Positions 34,880-44,465 of a stretch of DNA of 60,459 nt are shown here, one piece after another. Below the pieces are notes generated by a model that searched no databases, had not been told where the DNA came from, and saw only the letters and a list, made by a program, of their open reading frames with translations. This DNA is from an uncultured Bacteroidales bacterium (lineage in GTDB: Bacteria; Bacteroidota; Bacteroidia; Bacteroidales; UBA4417), in assembly GCA_903864265.1 (NCBI GenBank), contig CAIPFN010000243.1, positions 1-60,459 on the forward strand, written 5' to 3'. A program made the position numbers and the translations under genes. Numbering within the stretch: the stretch's first letter is position 1; the number at the start of each line of letters is the position of its first letter.

Positions 34880-37447
34880 ATGCGATTAAAAACCTTAAAG
34901 GCTATAGCAATATGGACAGTAAGCATTGCAGCGGGTATTATTTTACTGCTTTTGCTGGCCCAGCGTTTTCTCGGGCCGGAAGTGAAGAGGCTCTTTCTCG
35001 CCGAAATTAACAAATCCCTCACCGCCCAGGTGCAGATTGACGATGTACAACTCAGCCTGATCCGTGATTTCCCTTTAGCTTCTGTTACTTTCAGCGGGGT
35101 GCGCATGAAGGAAGCCACCCGCTTGCCTTCGAAATATTACCTGTTTATAGCCGGAAATATTTCCCTGAGATTCAATATCTGGGATTTGCTGAAAAAAAAC
35201 TACCGCATAAAAAGCATCAGACTGGCCGATGTGGAGATAGGTCCTCACGTGTTAGCCGATGGCAGTGATAATTTCCATTTCTGGAAACAAAAAACCGGTG
35301 CAGAGAGCAAGAATTTTAATTTTGAATTGCAGCGCATCGTCATTCATAACCTGCATCTGCGTTATGTGAATGATACATCTCGCACTTTTGTGGATGCCCG
35401 TTTACCGGGATTTGTTGCCCGGGGGAATTTTGGCAGCAGCCAATATGCACTCGATCTGGCCGGGAATATCCTTATCCTCGACTTTAAATCAAAAGGTATA
35501 TCCTACATATCGGAACGCGATCTCAATTTATGGTTGTCGCTGAATGTCGACAATGCTACCGGTGTTTATACCATCGCTAAAGGAACCATTGAAACCGGGA
35601 AACTGAAGCTCACCGCTGCGGGAAGTTTCAGATACACGGAAAAACTAAAGCAGGCAGACCTGGATGTGGCTGCCTCCGGGTCAACACTCGAGGAGATGCT
35701 ATCGCTGGTGCCGGCAGCTTATATCAAAAATCTGGATGGGTATACCTTCCAGGGCAAAGGGGATATTACTGCTAAAATTTCGGGTACGCTGGGCGGGAGC
35801 CATATCCCTGCAGTTTCGGTCCGCCTCGGATTACAAAACGGTACTATAACTGAACGGACGTCGGGTTTAAGCCTGCGAAATGTTTCGGCCCTGGCCGTTT
35901 ACGAAGTGAAACAGGATGGGAAGAACGAAACGCTATCCATCAGCAACCTCAGGGCAAAGCTGGGCGACGGCTTTATCAGCGGTTCGCTCGTGATGCGGGG
36001 ATTTGCTTCACCGGGGATACAATGTAACCTCAATGCCAGCCTGAACCTGCACCAGTTGCAGCAATTCCTGAAATACGATTACTTTACTTCCATGAGCGGA
36101 TGGCTGAAGCTAAATGCCGCATTTGATGGCCATATAGCTAATCTGCAACATCCGGTCTCGACTGATTTCCTGAACAGTACTTTTACAGGGAACGGCAGTA
36201 TTGATAAAGCTGACCTGAGCCTGAAAAATTATAAACTGCCTTTGAAAAACATACGGTCGGCATTTGCATTTAACGGGAATGACCTGGATCTGCAGCAGCT
36301 TTCATTCCAGGCCGGGCACAGTGATTTTAGCCTGGATGGTTCCCTGGGTAACCTGCTGTCGTGGATTTTTGTTAAAATCGAAACCTTATCAATTACCGGC
36401 AATCTGCTGTCGAAACGTTTCGACTGGGACGAGCTTTCAGGCGCACAGCAGGGTTCAGGTGGCGAATACCAGTTCCGTTTGCCGGGCGACATCAGCATTA
36501 ACAACCTGCAAATCCGAAGCAACAATTTCACATTCGGGAAATTCAGCGCTGCCGGCCTGACGGGCCTGGGACAATTGCAGGATAAAGTATTATCCGTTGC
36601 CGGCATCTCCATGCTCACCTGCCAGGGAAAAGTAACCGGACAGGTGAATATTAATGCCAGGGCCGAAAAATACGCCCTCATACAGGCTAAAGCACGGCTG
36701 GAGAAAGTGAATGTAAAGATGATGTTTGCCCAGTTCGGGAACTTCGGCCAGGACGATCTGAAAGACCAAAATCTCGAGGGACAGGTTAGCTCGGATGTGA
36801 TTTTTGCCGGCAGCATGAAAAATAACCTGGATATCGACCTGAATTCCATCAAGGTACATGCAGATCTGTTGATCGAAAATGGAAGGCTCGTGAATTTCAG
36901 CCCTATGCAAAGCCTGTCATCCTTCCTGAAAGTGGAAGACCTGGCCGATATACGGTTTGCCACCCTGCATAACCAGGTGGATATTGCAAACCAGATTATT
37001 TACATCCCGGCCATGGAAATAAAATCGAACGCCCTCGATCTGCAACTCATGGGAACCCATACCTTTAACAACGAACTCGACTATCATTTTTCAATTGCGT
37101 TGGCTGATCTGGTGGCTGCAAAATTTAAAAAACACATCCAGCCTTCCGATAAGCAGGCCGAGTTCGGACCGGTGGAAGATGACGGCCGTGGCCGGACCAA
37201 AATTTATATTTCACTCACTGGAACCATGGCTAAACCCATTGTGAAATACGATAAAAAAGCCATGCGCGACAAAATCACAGGTGATCTGAAAGCGCAGAAA
37301 ACAGAGCTTAAACAGGTATTCAAACAGGAATTCAAATGGATGCAGGGCGACACCATCAAAAAAACACAGCTGCTGAAAGAAAAGGACATACAGAAAAAGC
37401 AGGAGCAGGGGAAGTTCGTGATTGAGTGGGATGATGATAAGAAGTGA
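34880..37447 (+). CDS. AsmA-like envelope protein
   Basis: The 855-residue protein has one N-terminal membrane helix (about 11-29) and a long periplasmic region. An AsmA-type N-terminal domain (VKRLFLAEINKSLTAQVQIDDVQLSLIRDFPLASVTFSGV, read in parts) and the C-terminal AsmA_2-like block (about 560-790, with NGRLVNFSPMQSLSSFLKVEDLADIRFATL) are clear. The middle consists of short repeating beta-strands, as in the bridge-like groove proteins that carry lipids between membranes (AsmA/TamB/YhdP group). A lipid-transport role is inferred from that group. The Lys/Gln-rich tail is followed at once by low-complexity repeats. Confidence 0.88.
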   Translation: MRLKTLKAIAIWTVSIAAGIILLLLLAQRFLGPEVKRLFLAEINKSLTAQVQIDDVQLSLIRDFPLASVTFSGVRMKEATRLPSKYYLFIAGNISLRFNIWDLLKKNYRIKSIRLADVEIGPHVLADGSDNFHFWKQKTGAESKNFNFELQRIVIHNLHLRYVNDTSRTFVDARLPGFVARGNFGSSQYALDLAGNILILDFKSKGISYISERDLNLWLSLNVDNATGVYTIAKGTIETGKLKLTAAGSFRYTEKLKQADLDVAASGSTLEEMLSLVPAAYIKNLDGYTFQGKGDITAKISGTLGGSHIPAVSVRLGLQNGTITERTSGLSLRNVSALAVYEVKQDGKNETLSISNLRAKLGDGFISGSLVMRGFASPGIQCNLNASLNLHQLQQFLKYDYFTSMSGWLKLNAAFDGHIANLQHPVSTDFLNSTFTGNGSIDKADLSLKNYKLPLKNIRSAFAFNGNDLDLQQLSFQAGHSDFSLDGSLGNLLSWIFVKIETLSITGNLLSKRFDWDELSGAQQGSGGEYQFRLPGDISINNLQIRSNNFTFGKFSAAGLTGLGQLQDKVLSVAGISMLTCQGKVTGQVNINARAEKYALIQAKARLEKVNVKMMFAQFGNFGQDDLKDQNLEGQVSSDVIFAGSMKNNLDIDLNSIKVHADLLIENGRLVNFSPMQSLSSFLKVEDLADIRFATLHNQVDIANQIIYIPAMEIKSNALDLQLMGTHTFNNELDYHFSIALADLVAAKFKKHIQPSDKQAEFGPVEDDGRGRTKIYISLTGTMAKPIVKYDKKAMRDKITGDLKAQKTELKQVFKQEFKWMQGDTIKKTQLLKEKDIQKKQEQGKFVIEWDDDKK

Positions 37448-37740
37448 GGGGTGCAGGGATTGAGGGGATTGATGAGATTGATGAGATTGATGAGATTGAT
37501 GGATGGACAAGGAGACATGGGGACAAGGAGACAAGGAGAGGATTTATGGGATTGATGGGATTGATGAGATTGATGGATGGACGAGAAGACAAGGAGACGA
37601 GAAGACAAGAAGACAGCGAGACATGGAGACATGGAGACAAGGAGAGGGGAGACAAGGCGAGGGGAGACAAGACGAGGATTGATGAGGCAGGGACAAAGTC
37701 AAACAGAAGAGTGGAAATGAGAAGGAGAGCTACAGGTAAT
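37448..37740. repeat. Purine-rich low-complexity tandem repeats after the AsmA-like gene
   Basis: Two interleaved repeat families fill this tract. One is built on GATTGATGA (period 9; runs near 37470-37500 and 37545-37575). The other is built on AAGGAGAC/ACAAGGAGA (period about 8-9; near 37505-37535 and 37580-37670). Nearly all bases on the plus strand are G or A. Frames across it give only repeat-like peptides, so it is not taken as coding. The remaining gap to 37917 holds no gene. Confidence 0.8.
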
Positions 37741-37917
37741 CAGGGAAGGTAGAGACAGGGATAAGGGCATTGTTCTGAAAACATGCTGTTGGCGGCTCAT
37801 GCAAGTATTGTTGTATATTTATTGCCCTGAAATCAGGAAGGACAGTACCATTAGTAGAAAAGTGAACCGGAGTTTGAAGGAGGGAATAGTCATCACAATA
37901 TATAGAAATGATTTTAA

Positions 37918-39453
37918 ATGAAACAACCCGTATTCAGCCGTTACAGCATTTATAACCGGAAAAGGCACTGGAAGCTGCTGCTGCTGCTTTTCGCTATCGT
38001 TATTATTTCGTTTTCGCTCTGGTATTCCAGTGTGCTGGTTAAAAAAATAGCCAGGGACGAACGCATGAAGATACATACCTGGGCCAACGCCCTGCAGACC
38101 AGGGCCCGCCTGGTGAATTCGACTCAGAAATTCTTTACCCAGATACAGGAAGAAGAGCGTAAAAAGGTTGAGTTATATGCCGAAGCCCTGAAACGCTTTG
38201 CCAAGGCAGGGCAAAACGAAGACCAGGGATTTTACTTGAAAATTATCGAAAACAATACATCCATCCCTGTTATTCTTACTGACAGCAAGGGGAATATTAC
38301 CGGTACCCGGAATACTGTTTTTAGTTCCGATACCGTTCCCGGCATGAAGGAATATATTAAAAAAGAATTTTCGAAGTATCCCCGTATCGAGATTCCATAC
38401 TACAAAAACGAAGTCAACTACATTTATTACAACGATTCGAAGTTGTTTACCGAAATGCAGGGAGTGATGAACAACCTGGTCAATTCGTTCTTCAGCGAAG
38501 TGGTCAACAATTCGGCTTCAGTACCGGTACTGGTCACCGACAGCCTGCAAACCCAGGCCCTGACTTACGGCCAGATCGACACCCTGCATATTCACGATTC
38601 CGCCTATCTGCAGAAGATTATACATGATATGTCAGCCGAAAACGAGCCTATAGAGATTAAAATTGCAGGCCAGGGTAAACGTCTGATTTTCTACAAAGAC
38701 TCATACGTACTAACCCAGTTGCGCTATTTTCCTTATATACAGCTGGCTATAATCAGCATCTTCCTGTTGGTAGCCTATATGTTGTTCAGTACCGCCAGGC
38801 GAAGCGAGCAAAACCAGGTTTGGGCAGGGCTTGCCAAAGAAACTGCCCACCAGCTCGGCACACCGCTTTCGTCGATGATTGCCTGGGTCGATTACCTGGA
38901 AATGAAGGATATTGACAGTGAAACCATTGAGGAGCTGCGTAAGGATGTAAATCGTTTGAGCACTATTACCGACCGCTTTTCCAAGATCGGATCCAATCCA
39001 TCGCTCATACCCGAAAACCTGGTTTCGGTCATCTACAACTCGGTATCGTATCTGAAAACCCGAACTTCGCAGAAAATAAACTATATCATCAATGTTTCCC
39101 CCGAGCAATCCATAGTTCTGCCTTTAAACCTGCAGTTGTTCGAATGGGTAATCGAAAACCTGGTGAAGAATGCAGTAGATGCCATGACCCGGCAGGGAAC
39201 CATAAAAATTGATATTTTTGAGGAAGACCATGTTGTTAATATTGACATTGCCGATACCGGCAAAGGCCTTCCCAGGAATATGTACCGAACCATCTTCAAT
39301 CCCGGCTACACGAGCAAGCAACGTGGCTGGGGCCTGGGCTTATCCCTTTCGAAACGGATTATCAGCGAATATCACAAAGGTAAAATCTTCGTTAAAAGCT
39401 CTGCCATTGGCAAAGGAACTACCTTCAGGATAGTGCTGAAGAAATCAGTTTAG
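37918..39453 (+). CDS. Membrane sensor histidine kinase
   Basis: This 511-residue kinase has two membrane helices (about 19-41 and 274-292) enclosing a periplasmic sensor of roughly 230 residues with two similar halves (SIPVILTDSKGN and SVPVLVTDSLQT). The phospho-acceptor is His311 in KETAHQLGTPLSSM. The HATPase domain shows the N box (ENLVKNAVDAM), G1 (DIADTGKGLP) and G2 (GWGLGLSLSKRI). No cognate response regulator is adjacent, so it is an orphan kinase here. The signal is unknown. hemW follows 140 bases later. Confidence 0.93.
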   Translation: MKQPVFSRYSIYNRKRHWKLLLLLFAIVIISFSLWYSSVLVKKIARDERMKIHTWANALQTRARLVNSTQKFFTQIQEEERKKVELYAEALKRFAKAGQNEDQGFYLKIIENNTSIPVILTDSKGNITGTRNTVFSSDTVPGMKEYIKKEFSKYPRIEIPYYKNEVNYIYYNDSKLFTEMQGVMNNLVNSFFSEVVNNSASVPVLVTDSLQTQALTYGQIDTLHIHDSAYLQKIIHDMSAENEPIEIKIAGQGKRLIFYKDSYVLTQLRYFPYIQLAIISIFLLVAYMLFSTARRSEQNQVWAGLAKETAHQLGTPLSSMIAWVDYLEMKDIDSETIEELRKDVNRLSTITDRFSKIGSNPSLIPENLVSVIYNSVSYLKTRTSQKINYIINVSPEQSIVLPLNLQLFEWVIENLVKNAVDAMTRQGTIKIDIFEEDHVVNIDIADTGKGLPRNMYRTIFNPGYTSKQRGWGLGLSLSKRIISEYHKGKIFVKSSAIGKGTTFRIVLKKSV

Positions 39454-39592
39454 TGCTGTACATTTAACAATGGTTTTGAAAACGGGAAAGACCTGATTCG
39501 TTTTCGTAACGGACCACAATTTAGAAGGCTATTACGGGCGTTTCGCCCGAAGCATTTCCAGTATCCAATCAGAATTAACTCTTACCCAAGCC

Positions 39593-40726
39593 GTGGCCGG
39601 AATCTACATACATATCCCCTTTTGCAAGCATAAATGCAATTACTGTAATTTTTATTCCCTGGCCAGTACCCGTTATATGGACCGGGTTTCGGGTGCCATC
39701 AGCCGCGAGTTGCAACAAAGGAAAAGCTACCTGGAAGCACAAAAGGTGGAAACGATCTATTTCGGCGGCGGTACGCCTTCGGTTATTGAAACAGCTGATA
39801 TTGAAGACATTATTAATATCATTCAACGAAATTTCGATGTGGATGCAGCGGCCGAAATCACGCTAGAAGCCAATCCCGACGACTTGTCAAGCGTAAAGCT
39901 CATGGCCTTAAAGAAGGCGGGCATCAACCGCCTAAGCATAGGCATACAATCGTTCCGGCAGGAAGATCTGCAGTTTTTAAGCCGTTCGCATTCCGTTTCA
40001 GAGGTTACAAGCTGCATAACCGATGCTCAGCAGGCGGGTTTTCAAAACCTCAGCATCGACCTTATTTACGGTATACCCACGCTGACTGACGAAGGCTGGG
40101 AAGAGAACCTTCAAAAGGCATTTTCACTGGGAATTCCGCATATATCAGCCTATTCCCTTACGGTTGAAGATAAAACCCCGCTGTCAGTTATGATACGGAA
40201 AGGCAGGATGACTGCGGTGGATGAAAACCTGGCCCTCTCGCATTATCACATCCTCACCCGCATGATGCAGCAGCATGGATACGAGCACTACGAGATATCC
40301 AATTTCTGCCTTCCCGGGGCTTATTCGCGGCACAATACGGCATACTGGCAGGGGAAACCCTACCTTGGCGCCGGACCGTCCGCCCATTCGTACAATGGCA
40401 TTTCCCGTTGCTGGAATATCGCTAACCTGAAATCCTATATCGAATCGGCTGCATCGGGGCAGGTAGAACCGGAGCAGGAAATATTGAGTCCTGTCACTCA
40501 GCTAAATGAATACATCATGACTTCGCTTCGGACCATGTGGGGCTGCGACCTGTTGGCCGTGCGGCATAAGTTCGGAGCCGAAACGGCCGAAAAGCTATTT
40601 GGCGACGCCCTGCCATTTATTGAAACCGAACAGATGATTTACCAGTCGGGTAAACTCATTCTCACCGGGCAAGGCCGGCTTTTTGCCGATGGTATTTCCT
40701 CGGCTTTATTCGGGGAGGAGCAATAG
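39593..40726 (+). CDS. hemW: Radical SAM heme chaperone HemW
   Basis: The 377-residue protein belongs to the HemN/HemW radical SAM family. The cluster-binding motif C-x3-C-x2-C is at Cys11, Cys15 and Cys18 (IHIPFCKHKCNYCNF). The stretches YFGGGTPS and EANPDD are also typical. The fourth residue before the motif and the lack of the HemN N-terminal extension favour HemW, which delivers heme to respiratory proteins, over coproporphyrinogen oxidase. The GTG at 39593 gives the expected short N terminus MAGIYIHIPF. Confidence 0.93.
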   Translation: MAGIYIHIPFCKHKCNYCNFYSLASTRYMDRVSGAISRELQQRKSYLEAQKVETIYFGGGTPSVIETADIEDIINIIQRNFDVDAAAEITLEANPDDLSSVKLMALKKAGINRLSIGIQSFRQEDLQFLSRSHSVSEVTSCITDAQQAGFQNLSIDLIYGIPTLTDEGWEENLQKAFSLGIPHISAYSLTVEDKTPLSVMIRKGRMTAVDENLALSHYHILTRMMQQHGYEHYEISNFCLPGAYSRHNTAYWQGKPYLGAGPSAHSYNGISRCWNIANLKSYIESAASGQVEPEQEILSPVTQLNEYIMTSLRTMWGCDLLAVRHKFGAETAEKLFGDALPFIETEQMIYQSGKLILTGQGRLFADGISSALFGEEQ

Positions 40727-40911
40727 GATGTTTTCACACAATCTTTTCAGCACTAAAAGTTCTGTTTATGCAGTTTGAATTCTGTGACAAATTCAGGAGA
40801 TACCAGGTTGTACCAACCTAAAAGGTACAGGAACTTTAACCTAACCGGCCATTTCTGCCTCATTTTATCCGGGTAAATACTGAAATAGAGAACAATCCGC
40901 TTTTATTGGTA

Positions 40912-41997
40912 TTAGTTCAGGACTACGATCATTTGCACCGGCTGATGGTCCGAAAATTCAAATCCATATTGCAAAGTATGGGTGCTAAGCAGACTGATAT
41001 TCGGCGAGAGCACAAAGAAGTCGATAGTGGTAGTTTTTGTTTTGCCCTTAAAATAAGGTTTATCCACATCGCGGTTTGTAGGATGAGTGGGGTCATAGGC
41101 CCAGGTGTAAGCGGCCGGCAGAAATCCGGCAGGAATACCGGGAGAAATGGTTTTCACAATGTTCCCATCCCGTATGCTGTCCATAGCAAAGGGAAGGGGG
41201 TTTTGATTCCAGTCGCCACCAGCAATCACATAATTCCCTTTCGAATACTCGTTTACAATCATATCTTTCAACAGTTTTAGCTCCTTAGCACGCATTTCGG
41301 CTGCATCGTCAAAGGCGGAATTATGGGTATTGATAACAACCAGCTGACGGCCATTGCTTACCTTGTAACGCGTGAGCTCAAAACAGCGATCGAGCAGAAA
41401 CAGCCTTTTAGGCCAGCTGTATGACGAAGGGTATTGGTATCGTGTAGCCTCAATGGGTTGAAAACGGCTCATCGTTAAAATGCCGCTGTTCACTTTGCCC
41501 ATGGGCGAAGTAAGGGGCACGGGTACGAAAGGAACCTTGTAGTTAAGGGCAAAAAAGGTGGCGTAATCGCTGAATGCCGACTTAAACCGATCCACCTGGT
41601 TGTCGAGGTAGGTGCGTTCCGAATGCTGATCCACTTCCTGCATCAGTATAAAATCAGGCTTTGAAGCCGATTTCAGGCGGTTTATAACCCCATCGCGGCA
41701 AATGGCATAGTATTCTTTGTCGGGCTGCACCATAGTTCCCCCTTCGTAAAAGAAATCCATTTTGGCGCCCAGGCCGCAATAGCCGATATTCCAGGTAAGG
41801 AGTTCCAGCTTTCCCGGGGGAATGCTTTGAGGCAGGGTGCTATGAGCGATAGCCAGGGTTTCTTTCTTTTCGGGTTTATAATCGGTGAGGGTCGAATAGC
41901 CTAAAAACAGGGCCAGGCACAGCACTATCAACCCAACTATTGTTAAAACTACAAAAGCGGAAATCCGTATATATTTTTTTATTGGGCTTGTTTTCAA
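40912..41997 (-). CDS. Endonuclease/exonuclease/phosphatase family protein, membrane-anchored
   Basis: The 361-residue protein has one membrane helix (about 12-34) and a periplasmic EEP-fold domain. Key residues are visible in LLTWNIGY (metal-binding Asn), LMQEVD (metal-binding Glu), VINTHNSAFDD, VAGGDWNQNP and SDHQPV (catalytic Asp-His). Family members cut phosphodiesters in DNA, lipids or nucleotides; with an export signal a phospholipid or periplasmic substrate is likely. It diverges from the GH3-like gene across 100 bases with short inverted repeats. Confidence 0.9.
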   Translation of the reverse strand: MKTSPIKKYIRISAFVVLTIVGLIVLCLALFLGYSTLTDYKPEKKETLAIAHSTLPQSIPPGKLELLTWNIGYCGLGAKMDFFYEGGTMVQPDKEYYAICRDGVINRLKSASKPDFILMQEVDQHSERTYLDNQVDRFKSAFSDYATFFALNYKVPFVPVPLTSPMGKVNSGILTMSRFQPIEATRYQYPSSYSWPKRLFLLDRCFELTRYKVSNGRQLVVINTHNSAFDDAAEMRAKELKLLKDMIVNEYSKGNYVIAGGDWNQNPLPFAMDSIRDGNIVKTISPGIPAGFLPAAYTWAYDPTHPTNRDVDKPYFKGKTKTTTIDFFVLSPNISLLSTHTLQYGFEFSDHQPVQMIVVLN

Positions 41998-42023
41998 GGG
42001 AATCGGTTTAAAAGGAGTAAAGT

Positions 42024-42063
42024 GTGCACGTTTTGTTGTGCACGAATTTAGAAATTATTTCTA
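42024..42063. promoter_or_regulatory. Operator-like inverted repeats between divergent genes
   Basis: Two GTGCAC words (42024-42029 and 42038-42043), each palindromic, are followed by TAGAAAT-T-ATTTCTA (42049-42063), a 15-base inverted repeat. They lie in the 100-base gap shared by the divergent EEP-fold and GH3-like genes. A regulator-binding role is possible but unproven. Confidence 0.3.
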
Positions 42064-42097
42064 ATTTAGCCATCTTTAAAATTAAAGTTCGAAAACA

Positions 42098-43657
42098 ATG
42101 CCCATCCTTGGATCCATTATTAAGAGTGCCATAGAGTTCAGGAGCAGAATTCCTATGGAGAACCTGAAATCCCAGGATGCTTACAGAGTGCAGCTTCGAA
42201 CGCTTAAAAAATTACTCAGGCAGGCACAGCTCACCTCTTTCGGCGAGGAATACGGTTTCCAGGAAATGCTGCGGCAGCGCAACCCGCTTCACATCTTTAG
42301 CCAGCGTGTCCCTCTTTTTGATTACGACAGCATGCACCGCCGCTGGTGGTACCGCACCCTGAATGGCGAAGCCTATGTGAGCTGGCCCGGGCAGGTGAAA
42401 TATTTTGCCCTGAGTTCGGGTACCTCGGGCGCCTCAAGCAAATACCTGCCTATCACCAGGGATATGCTGAGGGCAATAAAAAAAACCAGCACGCGCCAGA
42501 TATGGTCGCTGGCCAAGTATGAATTCCCTACCGAATTTTATTCAAAAGGAATATTGATGCTGGGTGGCAGCACCCAGCTACAGTTTAACGGCACCTATTA
42601 CGAAGGCGATCTTTCAGGAATTACCGCCGGCAACATCCCTTTCTGGTTTCAGCATTTTTATAAACCGGGTAACCGTATTTCGAAAGAAACCAACTGGACA
42701 ACCAAGCTGGATGAAATTGTAAAAAAAGCACCCGAATGGGATATAGGCGTAATATGCGGGGTTCCGGCCTGGCTGCAGATTTTGCTCGAAAAAATCATAG
42801 AAACCTACAACCTCGACACCATTCATGATATGTGGCCCAACCTCAATATCTATGTACATGGTGGGGTGTCCTTTGCACCTTACCAGATGGGGTTTGAGAA
42901 ACTACTGGCACATCCGCTTACCTATATGGAAACATACCTGGCTTCGGAAGGCTTTATAGCTTACCAGAGCCGCCCCCATACCAGCGCTATGCAGCTGGTA
43001 CTCGATAACGGTATTTTCTATGAGTTTGTCCCGTTTAACGAATCCAATTTTGATGACGACGGCAACCTGAAACCCGATGCCCAGGTACTCAACATACGCG
43101 AAATTGAAGAAGATAAAGACTATGGGTTGCTCATTACTACCTGCGCCGGCGCATGGCGGTACCTGATAGGCGATACAATACGGTTTACCTCCAAAGCCCT
43201 GAACGAGGTGGTCATTACAGGCCGAACCAAACAATTCCTGAGCCTTTGTGGAGAGCATATCTCGCAGGAAAACCTGAACCACGCCGTGGAAATGCTGTCA
43301 GCAAAACTGAACATTACCATCCGGGAGTTCACCGTTGCCGGGGTTAAGCACGAAAAGGGACTGTTTGCGCATAAGTGGTTCCTGGGCTGCGATTCCCCGC
43401 TCGACGCGGCTGCCGCTGCCCGTTTGCTGGATGAAAACCTGAAAATTCTCAACGACGACTACCGCACCGAACGCCTGCATGCCATACGCGAAGTTACTGC
43501 CGAGGTGATGGAACCATCGGTTTTTTACCAATGGATGAAACAGAACGGGAAGGAAGGAGGCCAGCATAAGTTCCCCCGCGTTCTCAAAAATGCCAAACTG
43601 GATAGCTGGCTGGAATTCCTTAAGCCCCGGAAAACAGAAACCCGTCCCGGATCATAG
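42098..43657 (+). CDS. GH3-like acyl-acid amidosynthetase
   Basis: This 519-residue protein belongs to the GH3 family, known in plants for joining amino acids to auxin or jasmonate through an acyl-adenylate. The ATP loop SSGTSGASSKYLPIT (near 107-121), YVHGGVSFAPY, TYLASEGF and the C-terminal-lobe hinge GRTKQFLSLCGEHIS are all present. Bacterial homologues exist but their substrates are largely unknown. The N terminus and length are complete. A LysE-type exporter gene follows 127 bases downstream on the same strand, which suggests export of an amino-acid conjugate or amino acid. Confidence 0.9.
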   Translation: MPILGSIIKSAIEFRSRIPMENLKSQDAYRVQLRTLKKLLRQAQLTSFGEEYGFQEMLRQRNPLHIFSQRVPLFDYDSMHRRWWYRTLNGEAYVSWPGQVKYFALSSGTSGASSKYLPITRDMLRAIKKTSTRQIWSLAKYEFPTEFYSKGILMLGGSTQLQFNGTYYEGDLSGITAGNIPFWFQHFYKPGNRISKETNWTTKLDEIVKKAPEWDIGVICGVPAWLQILLEKIIETYNLDTIHDMWPNLNIYVHGGVSFAPYQMGFEKLLAHPLTYMETYLASEGFIAYQSRPHTSAMQLVLDNGIFYEFVPFNESNFDDDGNLKPDAQVLNIREIEEDKDYGLLITTCAGAWRYLIGDTIRFTSKALNEVVITGRTKQFLSLCGEHISQENLNHAVEMLSAKLNITIREFTVAGVKHEKGLFAHKWFLGCDSPLDAAAAARLLDENLKILNDDYRTERLHAIREVTAEVMEPSVFYQWMKQNGKEGGQHKFPRVLKNAKLDSWLEFLKPRKTETRPGS

Positions 43658-43710
43658 GTTTACTTATCATGACATCTTATCCTTAACCCAAAACAAAATA
43701 TCATACTCCA

Positions 43711-43742
43711 CCCTCACGCCTTCACACCCTCACGCCTTCACA
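43711..43742. repeat. Tandem 16-mer repeat between GH3-like and LysE genes
   Basis: Two perfect copies of CCCTCACGCCTTCACA occupy 43711-43726 and 43727-43742. The whole gap 43658-43784 is rich in C and A on the plus strand, with almost no G. No gene or hairpin is seen. Confidence 0.8.
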
Positions 43743-43784
43743 CGCACTTCTAACCCTCGACGCACAACTCCCAACCCCTAAACC

Positions 43785-44408
43785 ATGCATCCCTTCATAC
43801 AAGGTATCATTCTCGGACTTACATTGTCGGCTCTACTGGGCCCGGCCTTGTTTACGCTGCTGCAAACCAGCATTCACCGCGGCGTGAAATCAGGGATGTT
43901 TCTGGCTTTCGGGATATTCCTGAGTGATGTGAGCGTGGTTTACCTGGCGCTTTTGGGAGCCCTGCAGTTGATCAGCCAGAAGAACAATTATATGATTGCG
44001 GGCATAGTTGGTGGATTCATCCTGATCGGATTCGGCATTTATACCTTCCTGCATAAAATCCACCTCGACGAAAACAATAAGGGTATAGAAGTCCGCGGAC
44101 CGGGTCCGCTGACCTATGTGCTGAAGGGATATTTCCTCAATATAATGAACCCTTTCGTCTGGTTCTTCTGGATTTCAGCCATGGTAGGAGTAAGTTCATC
44201 CTTTGTGGATGACAAACATTCCATCATAATCTTCTTTATCGGAACACTGGTTACTGTTTTCGGATCCGATATATTAAAGGTGTTTATCGCCAGCCGCATT
44301 AAGCGGCATTTAAACACGAACATCCTGGTGAGGGTGAATCACTTTGTGGGAATACTGCTGATTATTTTCGGGGTATTTCTGATTATCAGGGTAATATTCC
44401 ATTTATAA
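43785..44408 (+). CDS. LysE family amino acid exporter
   Basis: The 207-residue inner-membrane protein has about six membrane helices. The N terminus (GIILGLTLSALLGPALFTLLQTSIHRGVKSG, read in parts) carries the LysE/RhtB signature with the conserved Gly-Pro. The C-terminal helix pair ends VGILLIIFGVFLIIRV. Members export amino acids or their derivatives using the proton gradient. The upstream GH3-like enzyme makes an amino acid conjugate a plausible cargo (inference). It converges on recJ with a 57-base gap. Confidence 0.9.
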   Translation: MHPFIQGIILGLTLSALLGPALFTLLQTSIHRGVKSGMFLAFGIFLSDVSVVYLALLGALQLISQKNNYMIAGIVGGFILIGFGIYTFLHKIHLDENNKGIEVRGPGPLTYVLKGYFLNIMNPFVWFFWISAMVGVSSSFVDDKHSIIIFFIGTLVTVFGSDILKVFIASRIKRHLNTNILVRVNHFVGILLIIFGVFLIIRVIFHL

Positions 44409-44465
44409 AGAATACAGTCAGCAACAGTTTTAAAACAGGTTACAGATAACCCATTAATTTATAAC

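Noticed and set aside
37444-37752. 102-codon frame across the purine-rich repeats, and its mirror frames on the minus strand
   Set aside because: The peptides are pure repeat products, and similar spurious frames arise whenever such tracts are translated.
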